Shown one piece after another: positions 35,050 through 43,143 of a stretch of 64,000 nt of DNA; positions within the stretch are counted from its first letter, which is position 1, and each line of letters starts with the position of its first letter. The position numbers and the translations under genes were made by a program. The DNA lies in assembly GCA_030584185.1 (NCBI GenBank), contig CP129495.1, positions 1,329,628 through 1,393,627 on the forward strand, read 5' to 3'. This stretch comes from Acidimicrobiia bacterium. GTDB taxonomy: Bacteria; Actinomycetota; Acidimicrobiia; Spongiisociales; UBA11373. Below the pieces are notes generated by a model. It did not search any database. It was given only the letters and a program-made list of their open reading frames with translations, and was not told where the DNA came from.

Positions 35050-36011
35050 CCTTCGGCCGCCGCCTGCAGCCACGACTCGATGTCTCGCACGACAGTCCGG
35101 CCGAGTGCCGAATCGAGGCGGGGAAGCGAGACCACCACCGCCGGGGCCCGCGTCGCCCGCAGCAGCGGGGTGTTTCGGCCCAGCGGCTTGACCCCGAGCG
35201 CAGCAGCCAACCCTGAGGCGATGGCCGCACCGGCCTCGCTGTGGGTCTGCGCCGACGCGAAGTAGTAGATGCCGGGCTCGTCGCTGTCGGGATGACAGAA
35301 GGCGAGAACCATGTCGGCCGCCACCTCGTTCGAGTGATCGGCGCGAAGCCTCTCGGCGGGCCTGGTGTCGGCGGACCGTGACAGTATCGCCTGACCCCCG
35401 ACGTCGCGCACGGTGAGCGACGCGGCGCCGGCCGCCGTCCAGGCCTCCGCCGCCTCGTGATCGTCGCGACAGAAGGCGTCGATGAACACCCGCTGACCCA
35501 CCAGGCCCGTCGGAAGTGATGACAGCCACACCCGCTCACGAACATGGTGGCGTCCCATCTTTGCCGTCTCCCTGCCGACCAGGCTCAGCTCGCCCACCAT
35601 CTCGGGCCCGACGATCCCGTCCTCGCTCATCTGGCGGTTCTGCTGATAGTCGAGCACGGCGCGCAGGGTCGCCGCGCCGAAGATCCCGTCCACCCTGCCG
35701 GCATCGAAACCGAGGGCGTTCAGGCGCCGCTGCAGGTCGGCGACGTCGTCGCCGTGGAGCATGGGCATCCGGTGGTAGAGGAGGCGGTCCCCCAGGCGGT
35801 GTCCGGCATCGACCATGGTGCGCCAGGTCTCGCGTCCCACCATCCCGTCAGGCGTGAGTCGCCGCGCCTTCTGGAAGGCGCGCACCGCCGACATCGTGCC
35901 TTCGTCGAAGACTCCGGGCGGGTCGGGAGCAGTGGAGAACCCGAGCGCCACCAGGCGGTCCTGAATGTCTCGGACCGCCTCGCCGGTGTCACCTACTCGA
36001 TAGAGCGCCAC
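35025..36011 (-). CDS. cwlM: CwlM-like peptidoglycan-binding pseudo-amidase
   Basis: 328 residues. Two peptidoglycan-binding_1 domains (about 4-68 and 80-145; each with V-x-x-L-Q-x-x-L-x-x-L-G-F and D-G-x-F/V-G-x-x-T) are followed by an amidase_3-like domain. The zinc ligands expected in LDPGHGG and in the Glu and His positions are missing: VFIDAFCRDDHEA and VLAFCHPDSDEPG stand there. That fits CwlM of mycobacteria, an inactive amidase relative that regulates MurA, and the trxB-trxA-cwlM order is the same. No signal peptide is seen, as for cytoplasmic CwlM. It overlaps parB tail to tail. Confidence 0.85.
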   Translation of the reverse strand: MALYRVGDTGEAVRDIQDRLVALGFSTAPDPPGVFDEGTMSAVRAFQKARRLTPDGMVGRETWRTMVDAGHRLGDRLLYHRMPMLHGDDVADLQRRLNALGFDAGRVDGIFGAATLRAVLDYQQNRQMSEDGIVGPEMVGELSLVGRETAKMGRHHVRERVWLSSLPTGLVGQRVFIDAFCRDDHEAAEAWTAAGAASLTVRDVGGQAILSRSADTRPAERLRADHSNEVAADMVLAFCHPDSDEPGIYYFASAQTHSEAGAAIASGLAAALGVKPLGRNTPLLRATRAPAVVVSLPRLDSALGRTVVRDIESWLQAAAEGQPPRSAR

Positions 36012-36036
36012 GGCGCAATGGTCGCAGGACCGGGCG

Positions 36037-36363
36037 TCAGGAGATGAACTCGGCGAGGTCGGCGAGCATGGCGTGCTTGGGCCGGGCCCCCACGATCCGC
36101 TTCTTCTCGACGCCGCCCTGGAACACGATCAAGGTCGGGATGCTCATCACGTCGTACTTGAGGGCGGTCTGCTGGTTGGCATCGACGTCGAGCTTTCCCA
36201 CCCTCAGCTTCCCCTCGTACTCGGTGGCGATCTCGGCGACGATCGGAGCGATCATGCGGCACGGCCCGCACCACTCGGCCCAGAAGTCGACGAGAACTGG
36301 GGTGTCGCCGGCGATCAGTGAGTCGAAGTCGGCGTCGGTTGCGGTGATCGTGTTGTCTCCCAT
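36037..36363 (-). CDS. trxA: Thioredoxin
   Basis: 108 residues from ATG 36363 (frame open to GTG 36387). The redox site WCGPC is at 31-35, with the cis-Pro motif SIPTLIVFQGG in the second half. It is a cytoplasmic dithiol reductant recycled by the reductase at 36439. Confidence 0.95.
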   Translation of the reverse strand: MGDNTITATDADFDSLIAGDTPVLVDFWAEWCGPCRMIAPIVAEIATEYEGKLRVGKLDVDANQQTALKYDVMSIPTLIVFQGGVEKKRIVGARPKHAMLADLAEFIS

Positions 36364-36438
36364 GTCGTGTGCCCTTGCGGGCCTCACCTCCTTGGATGTC
36401 TTGGTCTCTTGCGAACAGGGGGCTTCCGGTGGTCGCCC

Positions 36439-37356
36439 CTACTCCTGGTTCTCCAGCCACCGCTGGGCGTCGATGGCTGCCTGGCAGCCCATTCCTGCTG
36501 CGGTGATCGCCTGCCGGTAGGTGTGGTCGACGACGTCCCCGCCGCCGAACACACCCTCCACCGAAGTGGCGGTCCCCTGGAATGTCTTCAGATAGCCCTT
36601 CTCGTCCAGGTCGAGTTGACCGCGGAAGAGGTCCGTGTTGGGCGTGTGGCCGATGGCGACGAACACCCCTTCCGTGGCAAGTTCTTCCACCTCGCCGGTC
36701 ACGGTGTCCTTCAGGGCGACACCGCTCACTGCGGTGTCGCCGAGCACCTCGGCCACGACTGCGTTCCACCGGACCTGGACCTTGGGGTGGTCGAGGACGC
36801 GCTGCGCCATGATCTGCGATGCACGGAACTCGTCACGGCGATGCACGACGGTGACCCTGGAGGCGAACCGCGTGAGGAAGAGCGCCTCCTCCATCGCCGA
36901 GTCGCCGCCTCCGACCACCACGATCTCCCGGTCCTTGAAGAAGAACCCGTCGCAGGTGGCGCAAGCGCTCACGCCATGGCCGCGCAACTTCTCCTCACCG
37001 GGGACCTCCATCCAGCGGGCCGACGCGCCCGTGGACACGATCACCGCTTCCGACCGGTGCTCCTCGTCGCCGACCCACACGCCGAAGGGAGTCGAGGAGA
37101 AGTCGACGCGTGATGCGTCGGAGGTGATGAATCGGGTGCCGAACCGTTCCGCCTGTTTGCGAAAGAGGCCCATCATCTCCGGGCCCATGATCCCGTCGGG
37201 AAACCCTGGATAGTTCTCCACTTCGGTGGTCAGCATCAGCTGTCCGCCGGCGGCAATGCCTTCGATCACGAGTGGGTCGAGGCCGGCGCGCGCCGCGTAG
37301 ATGGCGGCGGTCAGCCCGGCCGGACCCGACCCGACGATGATCACCTTCTCGGTCAT
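36439..37356 (-). CDS. trxB: Thioredoxin reductase
   Basis: 305 residues from ATG 37356, with GGAGAGA upstream. FAD site GSGPAGLTAAIYAARA (9-24), redox pair C132 and C135 (SACATCDGFFF), NADPH site VVGGGDSAMEEA (about 147-158) and the C-terminal FAD motif GVFGGGDVVDHTYRQ are intact. It transfers electrons from NADPH to thioredoxin. The start overlaps the stop of the small membrane protein gene. Confidence 0.95.
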   Translation of the reverse strand: MTEKVIIVGSGPAGLTAAIYAARAGLDPLVIEGIAAGGQLMLTTEVENYPGFPDGIMGPEMMGLFRKQAERFGTRFITSDASRVDFSSTPFGVWVGDEEHRSEAVIVSTGASARWMEVPGEEKLRGHGVSACATCDGFFFKDREIVVVGGGDSAMEEALFLTRFASRVTVVHRRDEFRASQIMAQRVLDHPKVQVRWNAVVAEVLGDTAVSGVALKDTVTGEVEELATEGVFVAIGHTPNTDLFRGQLDLDEKGYLKTFQGTATSVEGVFGGGDVVDHTYRQAITAAGMGCQAAIDAQRWLENQE

Positions 37357-37679
37357 TGTCTCTCCGCTCTGGTGCGCTTCGCCCACAACAACGCTCCGCC
37401 GAGCAGGAATACTCCCCCGACGACGGCGTAGGCGATCTCCATCGATCCCCCACAGTCACACAGCTTGTAGATCAAGCGGTCGGAGAGGCGGAACAGCCCG
37501 ACCAGGAAGAAGATGAATGCGGTTGCGACCAGCACCATCGCCACCATGCCCAGGGTGATGAATGTGATGACCCGGGCCACGCGATCGACGGTGAGGCTAC
37601 GGATGCGCTCCGCCAGAGCCTCCAGGAACTCGGCGATTCGCACCGGGAAATCGGGCCCTTCGTCCGCTGGCTGGGTCAT
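37353..37679 (-). CDS. Small membrane protein coupled to trxB
   Basis: 108 residues. A soluble N-terminus (1-30) precedes two membrane helices (about 38-65 and 80-98), with CDCGG between them and a basic end AKRTRAERQ. Cys residues in the loop next to a thioredoxin system hint at a redox role, but this is only suggestive. ATGA overlap with trxB and position after the anti-sigma gene suggest one operon. Family not recognised. Confidence 0.7.
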   Translation of the reverse strand: MTQPADEGPDFPVRIAEFLEALAERIRSLTVDRVARVITFITLGMVAMVLVATAFIFFLVGLFRLSDRLIYKLCDCGGSMEIAYAVVGGVFLLGGALLWAKRTRAERQ

Positions 37680-37743
37680 GGGCCGAGGTTAGCGTCGACC
37701 CGTCGGGGCCAAGGCCAGCGACAGGCACCGCAGCGAGGCGGGT

Positions 37744-38631
37744 TCAGGGGATCTCGACCGGTGAGGTGCAGTCGTCGACCGGGAAGGCGTAGAGGGTTCC
37801 GACTGGGTCGGCTTCGGCAGGCACGGCGAAGTAGACGACGTAGCCGGTGGCCGCGCCGGCCTCCTCTGTGGGCACGTACTCGAAGTGGTCGAACTCGACG
37901 TCTGCCAGCAGGGCCCCGGCCTCCTGCGCGCAGGCTGCTTCGGGAAGCGCCGCCGCGGTGAGCGTCGCCAGCTGGTCGGGATCGGAGCGCACTGCGGCCA
38001 GTTCGCTCATCAAGACCGTCTCGAGAGGGTCGGCACCAGCGGTGACGGTCGCCGCCTCGGTCGTGGTCACCTCGGTCGCCGCCACCGTCGTGATCGTCGT
38101 CGATTCGGAGGTCTTCAAGTCCTCCTCGGGAATTGCGGCAGAAGGCTCCCGCGCGCTCTCGGAGGTATCGGTCCCGTCTTCGGCGGTGGCGACGGCGGCC
38201 TCGGCGAAGGTGGTTGCCCCTGCCGAGTCGTCGCCTCCGGAGGAGAGCATGTCGGCAACGGGGACCACCATCACCAGGGCTGCCAGGCCTACTGCGGCGA
38301 CCCCGATGGCTCCCCACGGAATCCGCTTCTCGCCAGGCGGGCTCAGACGAACTCCTGCGCCCGTTGCCGCGGTCGATCTCCGGTCGAGGATGGCTCCGTC
38401 CTCGATACCCAGTGCCGACGCCACCGCCGAGTGCAGGATGGAGCGCTCGGAGTCGGTGAGCGACGGCTCAGGTGCCTCGTGAAGGACGGAGAGAGCCAGG
38501 CGCTGGCGGGTGAGCTCGGCCGCCGCCCTGGGGTCGGCGGCGATCGCGGCCTCGAGGGCGGCGGCATCGGAGGGGTCGAGCCTTCCCTCGGCAAGTGCGG
38601 CAATGGTGTCCAGGTCGAATCTACGCATCAT
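37744..38631 (-). CDS. Membrane-anchored anti-sigma factor (RsmA-like position)
   Basis: 295 residues from ATG 38631; ATG 38640 and 38628 are alternatives, and AAAGGG lies 9 nt before 38631. The N-terminus FDLDTIAALAEGRLDPSDAAALEAAIAAD is an anti-sigma-type helical domain without the HxxxCxxC zinc motif. One membrane helix (about 115-140) leads to an extracytoplasmic Thr/Ser/Glu-rich linker and a small domain with Cys residues. It overlaps the sigma gene by 11 bp. Synteny with sigM-rsmA-trxB of mycobacteria supports the role. Confidence 0.8.
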   Translation of the reverse strand: MMRRFDLDTIAALAEGRLDPSDAAALEAAIAADPRAAAELTRQRLALSVLHEAPEPSLTDSERSILHSAVASALGIEDGAILDRRSTAATGAGVRLSPPGEKRIPWGAIGVAAVGLAALVMVVPVADMLSSGGDDSAGATTFAEAAVATAEDGTDTSESAREPSAAIPEEDLKTSESTTITTVAATEVTTTEAATVTAGADPLETVLMSELAAVRSDPDQLATLTAAALPEAACAQEAGALLADVEFDHFEYVPTEEAGAATGYVVYFAVPAEADPVGTLYAFPVDDCTSPVEIP

Positions 38632-39205
38632 CGGCTTCATCCCTTTGAGTGTCTGAGGGGTGGTCGCGGTTCCCGAGAGCATCGGCGAGCAGGCGACGAC
38701 CCCGGAACAGGCGTGACTTGACCGTTCCCACGGGGACGCCCAATGCCTCGGCCACGGTGTGCAGCCCCAGTCCCTCTACGTCGGCCAGGACCACGGCGGC
38801 CCGAAACTCGGCGGGCAGCGCAGCCAGCGCCCGTTCCAACTCGGGGCGAAGGTCGGCCGACATGTAGCCGTCCTCGGATGTGGGATCCGCCGGGTCGTGA
38901 CCTTCGGGGATGGTCTCGACTCGATGGCGTCGCGCTCGGCGGGCCAGGTCGTAGCAGGTGTTGATGGCGACGCGATACAGCCAGGTGGAGAAGGCGGCTC
39001 GACCCGAGAACCGGTCTGCCTTGCGCAGTACCGTGATGAAGGTCTCCTGGGTGGCCTCGAGCGCCGTATCCCGATCCCGGAGCATGCGCAGGCAGACGGC
39101 AAAGACACGATCCTCGTGAGCGCGCATCAGCTCCTCGAATGCGGCGGTGTCTCCCCGGAGGTACGCCTGTACCAGTTCGGCGTCGCGCTCCGCTCGGTCG
39201 GTCAC
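38621..39205 (-). CDS. sigM: ECF sigma factor, SigM-like
   Basis: 194 residues from GTG 39205 with GGAGTGA upstream; longer upstream frame discarded because it is degV in another frame. Region 2: AFEELMRAHEDRVFAVCLRML and TQETFITVLRKADRF, STWLYRVAINTCYD; region 4: LPAEFRAAVVLADVEGLGLHTVAEALGVPVGTVKSRLFRGRRLL (about residues 125-168), with the recognition helix at GTVKSRLFRG. In mycobacteria SigM lies next to its anti-sigma factor, trxB, trxA and cwlM as here; symbol by synteny rather than by alignment. Confidence 0.88.
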   Translation of the reverse strand: MTDRAERDAELVQAYLRGDTAAFEELMRAHEDRVFAVCLRMLRDRDTALEATQETFITVLRKADRFSGRAAFSTWLYRVAINTCYDLARRARRHRVETIPEGHDPADPTSEDGYMSADLRPELERALAALPAEFRAAVVLADVEGLGLHTVAEALGVPVGTVKSRLFRGRRLLADALGNRDHPSDTQRDEADDA

Positions 39206-39209
39206 GAGG

Positions 39210-40055
39210 TCACTCCGCTGAGTCGCCCAGGAGGTAGGCGATCCCGGCGACGCCAGGACCGGCGTGAGTTCCCACGACCGGCCCCAGACGCGCCAGCATC
39301 GGTGTCTCCCCGTGGGTCTCGGCCACCGACTCCACGAAACTCGACAGGTCGGCCGGTTCGGAGTGGACCACCGCCAGGCGTCGCACACGATCGCCGAGGT
39401 CGGCGAGATGTGCGATGACCGCCTCCAGGGCCCTGCGCCGGGTTCGAACCCGACCCGCCGCCGCCACCTCCCCGTCGGCGAACGTGATCAGCGGCTTGAA
39501 ATCGAGCAGGCTCCCGAAGAACGCCTGCGCCGGGCCGATACGGCCTCCCCGGCGCAGGTGGTCGAGGGTGTCCAGGGCGGCGAACAGGTTGGAGCCGGCT
39601 GCTGCCCGGCGTGCGGCCGCACCCACCTCGTCCAGGCTGCCCCCCGCAGCCGCGGTCTCGGCGGCGTCCAGGGCCACCAGGCCCAGGGCGGCCGACACCA
39701 GGCCGGAGTCGATCACCTGTATGGGGATGCCGCCGGGATACTGCTCGGCGGCCAGCGTCGCCGCCTGGTGTGTTGCCGAGATGCGCGAGGAGAGGGTCAC
39801 CACCAGGATTCCATCGGCCCCCTCGCCGGAGAGCCTGGTGAACGTCTCTTGGAAGCGCCCGATCGAAGGAGCGGCGGTCGATGGAGCCTCCGGTGCCGCC
39901 ATCAGGCGTTCCCAGAACTGGTCCCCATCGAGGTCGTTGCCGTCGACGAAGTCGTCCTCGCCGAAGCGGATGGTGAGGGGCACCACGGCAATTCGATGAC
40001 GGGCGATCTCCTCCTGCGGTAGGTCACATGATGAGTCGGTGACGATGCGGATCAC
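39210..40055 (-). CDS. DegV-family fatty-acid-binding protein
   Basis: 281 residues. The opening IRIVTDSSCDLP is the family signature, followed by IRFGEDDFVDG and TAAPSIGRFQETFTRL, VVTLSSRISATHQAA and the C-terminal VVGTHAGPGVAGIAYLLG. DegV proteins bind fatty acids and can act as the FakB subunit of fatty acid kinase; no FakA is in this window. It ends 4 nt before the sigma gene and may be co-transcribed with it. Confidence 0.88.
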   Translation of the reverse strand: MIRIVTDSSCDLPQEEIARHRIAVVPLTIRFGEDDFVDGNDLDGDQFWERLMAAPEAPSTAAPSIGRFQETFTRLSGEGADGILVVTLSSRISATHQAATLAAEQYPGGIPIQVIDSGLVSAALGLVALDAAETAAAGGSLDEVGAAARRAAAGSNLFAALDTLDHLRRGGRIGPAQAFFGSLLDFKPLITFADGEVAAAGRVRTRRRALEAVIAHLADLGDRVRRLAVVHSEPADLSSFVESVAETHGETPMLARLGPVVGTHAGPGVAGIAYLLGDSAE

Positions 40056-40117
40056 TGCAGCCTCCGGTCAGGTGGGTCGATTGTCGCAGGCCCCCCCGAA
40101 AGCCGGTGGGATCCGCT

Positions 40118-40837
40118 TCAGGCGCTGCGAAGGACCTCGAGCGGCTCGTCGAGAGTGTCGAACCCTTCCGCCTCGTACAGGTGCATTGCCGCCGGGTTGT
40201 CGTGCATCGTGTTCAGCATGATCGTTCCCGCACCCTGGCGGGCCGCCCAGCGTGCCGCGGCCCTCACCAGCGATCTGCCCATTCCGGTTCGCTGCTGTCG
40301 GGGGTCGACCGCCACCCGCTGCAGGTAAGCGAGGCGCGAGCCCATGCCGGCGACGGCGAACCCGCTCAATCCGGACTCCGGGCCCCGCACCACCAGCAGC
40401 ACCGATACTGAGGTGGCGTTCATCGATTCGGTGAGAGCCGCTGCATCGAAGCGCCAGAACGATGAGAAGGCAGCGGCGTCGATGCGCAGCACCTCGGCGA
40501 TGTCGTCGCTCCCCCCCACCACGACGAGGTGACCCGGCGGAGGAACCGAGTCCAGTCTTCGCCGCATGAGGGCGAGTCCGGTGTGCGGTGTGAAACCTGC
40601 GTCACGCCAGGATCGCTGAGCCGATCTGGGGAGCGGGGGCGAGAGGACGCCTTCGGTTCCGGCTTCGAGCAGGGCGCCGACACAATCGCCGATGAAGCCG
40701 GGACCTGCGGTCCGGACGAGACGGAGCTGCGCCATGGGGATCACATCGTTCCATGGTCGCGCCTCGGCGCGGGCCCATCCACGACGAAGCGAGACCGGCC
40801 CCGGCCAGGTTCCCTCGATCCGAACGGTCGCAGTCAC
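40118..40837 (-). CDS. GNAT-family N-acetyltransferase
   Basis: 239 residues, GTG start. The C-terminal half has the GNAT acetyl-CoA motif LQRVAVDPRQQRTGMGRSLVRAA (motif A, about 167-189; here quoted by its core) and the motif-B helix MHLYEAEGFDTL. The N-terminal ~90 residues are an extra domain with little similarity to known folds, or a degenerate second GNAT half. Substrate unknown. TACCAT lies 7 nt before the start. Confidence 0.8.
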   Translation of the reverse strand: MTATVRIEGTWPGPVSLRRGWARAEARPWNDVIPMAQLRLVRTAGPGFIGDCVGALLEAGTEGVLSPPLPRSAQRSWRDAGFTPHTGLALMRRRLDSVPPPGHLVVVGGSDDIAEVLRIDAAAFSSFWRFDAAALTESMNATSVSVLLVVRGPESGLSGFAVAGMGSRLAYLQRVAVDPRQQRTGMGRSLVRAAARWAARQGAGTIMLNTMHDNPAAMHLYEAEGFDTLDEPLEVLRSA

Positions 40838-40844
40838 CGGCGAG

Positions 40845-40850
40845 ATGGTA
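40845..40850 (-). promoter_or_regulatory. -10-like hexamer of a leaderless promoter (minus strand)
   Basis: TACCAT on the minus strand ends 7 nt before the GTG at 40837; it is the reverse partner of the plus-strand promoter at 40887. Confidence 0.4.
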
Positions 40851-40886
40851 TCGGTGCCTTCGCCCCCTCCCGCCGGAAGACCGTCC

Positions 40887-40892
40887 TAGCCT
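40887..40892 (+). promoter_or_regulatory. -10-like hexamer of a leaderless promoter
   Basis: TAGCCT ends 7 nt before the ATG at 40900; no ribosome binding site is seen. Confidence 0.4.
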
Positions 40893-40899
40893 CCTTGGG

Positions 40900-41928
40900 A
40901 TGCTTCCCGCGCTGATCATCACCGACGACGCCTGCCGTCGCCACGCCACCGGTTACGGTCACCCCGAGCGCCCGGAGCGTCTCGAGGCGGCGTTGCGCGG
41001 GGTCGAGGCCTGGGGAGGCCCCTTGGAGTTCGAGACGGCACCACCGGCGACAGTCGGGCAACTGACACTGGTCCACAGTGCCTCGCATGTCGACTACATC
41101 GAGCGGTTCTGTGAGTCGGGCGGAGGTTCGCTCGATGCCGACACTCGAGCCGTCTCCGCCTCATGGGATGCGGCGCTGCACGCCGCCGGGGCGGGGCCGG
41201 CCGCAGCCGAGGCCATCGACGGGGGTCGCGCCCGGTTCGCCTTCCTGCCGGTCCGTCCCCCCGGCCATCACGCTCGCCCCGATCAGGCGATGGGGTTCTG
41301 CCTCTTCAACAACGTCGCCATCCTCGCCGAGCACCTCACGCGGCGGGGGAACCGGGTCGCCATCGTCGACTGGGACGTCCATCACGGCAACGGCACCCAG
41401 GAGGCGTTCGAGGCGAGGCCCGACATCCTCTACGTTTCCCTCCACGAGTTTCCTCAGTATCCGGGCAGCGGTTGGACCGACGAGACCGGGGTCGGCGCCG
41501 GCGCCGGCACCACCGTCAACATTCCGCTGCCCGCAGGTGCGCGTGGTGACGCCTACGCCGCCGCATTCGACCGCATCGTCGACCCGGTCCTCTCAGGTTT
41601 CCGACCCGATCACGTGTTGATCAGCTGCGGCTTCGACGCCCACCGGCTCGATCCCCTGGCCAACCTCTGTCTCGAGACCGACGACTACTCCTGGATGGCG
41701 GCTCGCCTCGCCGCCCACGGGACGCCGGTGATCGCCGTGCTCGAAGGGGGATACGACCTGAGGGCGGTCGAGGAGTCGACCTCCTCCCTGCTGGCCGGGC
41801 TCCACGGTGCGGCGCCGGCTCCGTCGCCGGGCTCGCCCCGAGCGGCTTTCGGCCTGATCGAGATGGCGGTCCGAGCCGTCGGCCGCCACTGGGATGAGGT
41901 TCAAGCCGGAGACAGGGCCGACCGATAG
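40900..41928 (+). CDS. Histone deacetylase-fold hydrolase (AcuC/acetylpolyamine amidohydrolase family)
   Basis: 342 residues from ATG 40900. Zinc-hydrolase hallmarks: RPPGHHA (His pair about 123-124), DWDVHHGNGTQ (metal-binding Asp and His), GFDAHRLDPL (second Asp) and VLEGGYDL. Family members remove acetyl groups from lysine, acetoin-related regulators or polyamines. The bacterial substrate cannot be assigned here. The frame upstream of 40900 is the divergent acetyltransferase promoter region. Confidence 0.9.
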   Translation: MLPALIITDDACRRHATGYGHPERPERLEAALRGVEAWGGPLEFETAPPATVGQLTLVHSASHVDYIERFCESGGGSLDADTRAVSASWDAALHAAGAGPAAAEAIDGGRARFAFLPVRPPGHHARPDQAMGFCLFNNVAILAEHLTRRGNRVAIVDWDVHHGNGTQEAFEARPDILYVSLHEFPQYPGSGWTDETGVGAGAGTTVNIPLPAGARGDAYAAAFDRIVDPVLSGFRPDHVLISCGFDAHRLDPLANLCLETDDYSWMAARLAAHGTPVIAVLEGGYDLRAVEESTSSLLAGLHGAAPAPSPGSPRAAFGLIEMAVRAVGRHWDEVQAGDRADR

Positions 41929-41955
41929 CAATCCCGACTCCGTCGGAAGAACCCC

Positions 41956-43047
41956 ATGAGTTTCCATCAAGCCGCCATCGAGTCGCTGCTCGCCGAGGCC
42001 GTGGCCGCCGAGGCGTCCGATCTCCACCTGCGCGCCGGAAGCCCGCCGATCCTGCGCGTCGACGGGGATCTCCGGCTGTTGGACCGACCGCCCCTGACCG
42101 AGATCGACGTCGCCACCTACCTCGGGGAGCTGATACCGGATCGGCTCGAGGTGGAGTTCAAGCAGACCAACGAGGCCGACTTCGCCTTCAGTTCGCAGGA
42201 CGGAGAACGCTTCCGGATCAATGCCTTTCGGCAGCGGGGAAGGTTGACCGTCGCCCTGCGCCTGCTCAAGCGGCCCACCGGAGACTTCGATGCCCTCGGC
42301 CTGCCCCCGGTGCTGGAGCGAATCTGCGCCGAACGTCGCGGCCTGGTCCTGGTGACGGGACCCACCGGTTCCGGGAAGTCGACGACGCTTTCAGCCCTGG
42401 TGGACCGGATCAACGGCACCCGCCGGGTCAACATCATCACCATCGAGGACCCCATCGAGACCGTGCACGACGACAAGGTCGGGATCGTCAGCCAGCGCGA
42501 GGTCGGGGTCGACACCGCCGGTTTCGGCGAAGCGATGCGTCGCGCCGTCCGCCAGGACCCCGATGTGATCCTCATCGGGGAGATGCGTGACGCCGAGACC
42601 GTCGATGCCGCCCTCAAGGCTGCGGAGACCGGCCACCTGGTCCTTTCCTCCTTGCACACTCTCGACGCAGCCGAGACCGTCAACCGGATCCTCGACTTCT
42701 TCCCCTCCGGGTTGCAGCAGCAGGTGCGGCTGCTGCTCGCCGGGACCCTGAGGGCGATCCTCAGCCAGCGGCTCCTTCCGAGAGCCGAGGGAACGGGCCG
42801 GGTGCCGGCGGTCGAGGTGTTGATCAACACCGAGCGGGTGGCCGAGCGCATCGCCGATCCCGCAGCGACCCACGAGATCCCCGACGTGATCGCCGACGGC
42901 GCCTTCTACGGCATGGAGACCTTCGACCAGGCACTCCTGCGCCTGGCGGCGTCGGGGGTGGTCACCTTCGATGTGGCCCTGCTCCATGCCACCAAGCCCG
43001 CCGACCTGCGGCTGCGCGCCCAGCAGTTGGGCCTGCTCGGCACCTGA
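41956..43047 (+). CDS. pilT: PilT-like type IV pilus retraction ATPase
   Basis: 363 residues. N-terminal PAS-like region ASDLHLRAGSPPILRVDGDL, Walker A GPTGSGKSTT (about 134-143), Asp box ITIEDPIE, Walker B DVILIGEMRD and His box SLHTLDAAETVNRILDFFP are all as in PilT hexameric ATPases. PilT depolymerises pili for twitching motility or DNA uptake. No pilin or assembly genes are in the window, so the rest of the system, if any, lies elsewhere. It follows the hydrolase gene by 27 nt. Confidence 0.9.
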   Translation: MSFHQAAIESLLAEAVAAEASDLHLRAGSPPILRVDGDLRLLDRPPLTEIDVATYLGELIPDRLEVEFKQTNEADFAFSSQDGERFRINAFRQRGRLTVALRLLKRPTGDFDALGLPPVLERICAERRGLVLVTGPTGSGKSTTLSALVDRINGTRRVNIITIEDPIETVHDDKVGIVSQREVGVDTAGFGEAMRRAVRQDPDVILIGEMRDAETVDAALKAAETGHLVLSSLHTLDAAETVNRILDFFPSGLQQQVRLLLAGTLRAILSQRLLPRAEGTGRVPAVEVLINTERVAERIADPAATHEIPDVIADGAFYGMETFDQALLRLAASGVVTFDVALLHATKPADLRLRAQQLGLLGT

Positions 43048-43131
43048 GGTGTCTCGGGCCACCTTGCCGGTGGGAGCCGTGCTCCTCCTGGGACATCGGG
43101 GCTTGGCTCGCCTTCCTCGTCGGGGCGGCAA

Positions 43132-43137
43132 TACCAT
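43132..43137 (+). promoter_or_regulatory. -10-like hexamer of a leaderless promoter
   Basis: TACCAT ends 6 nt before the ATG at 43144 of the CCA enzyme gene. Confidence 0.4.
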
Positions 43138-43143
43138 CGCCGC

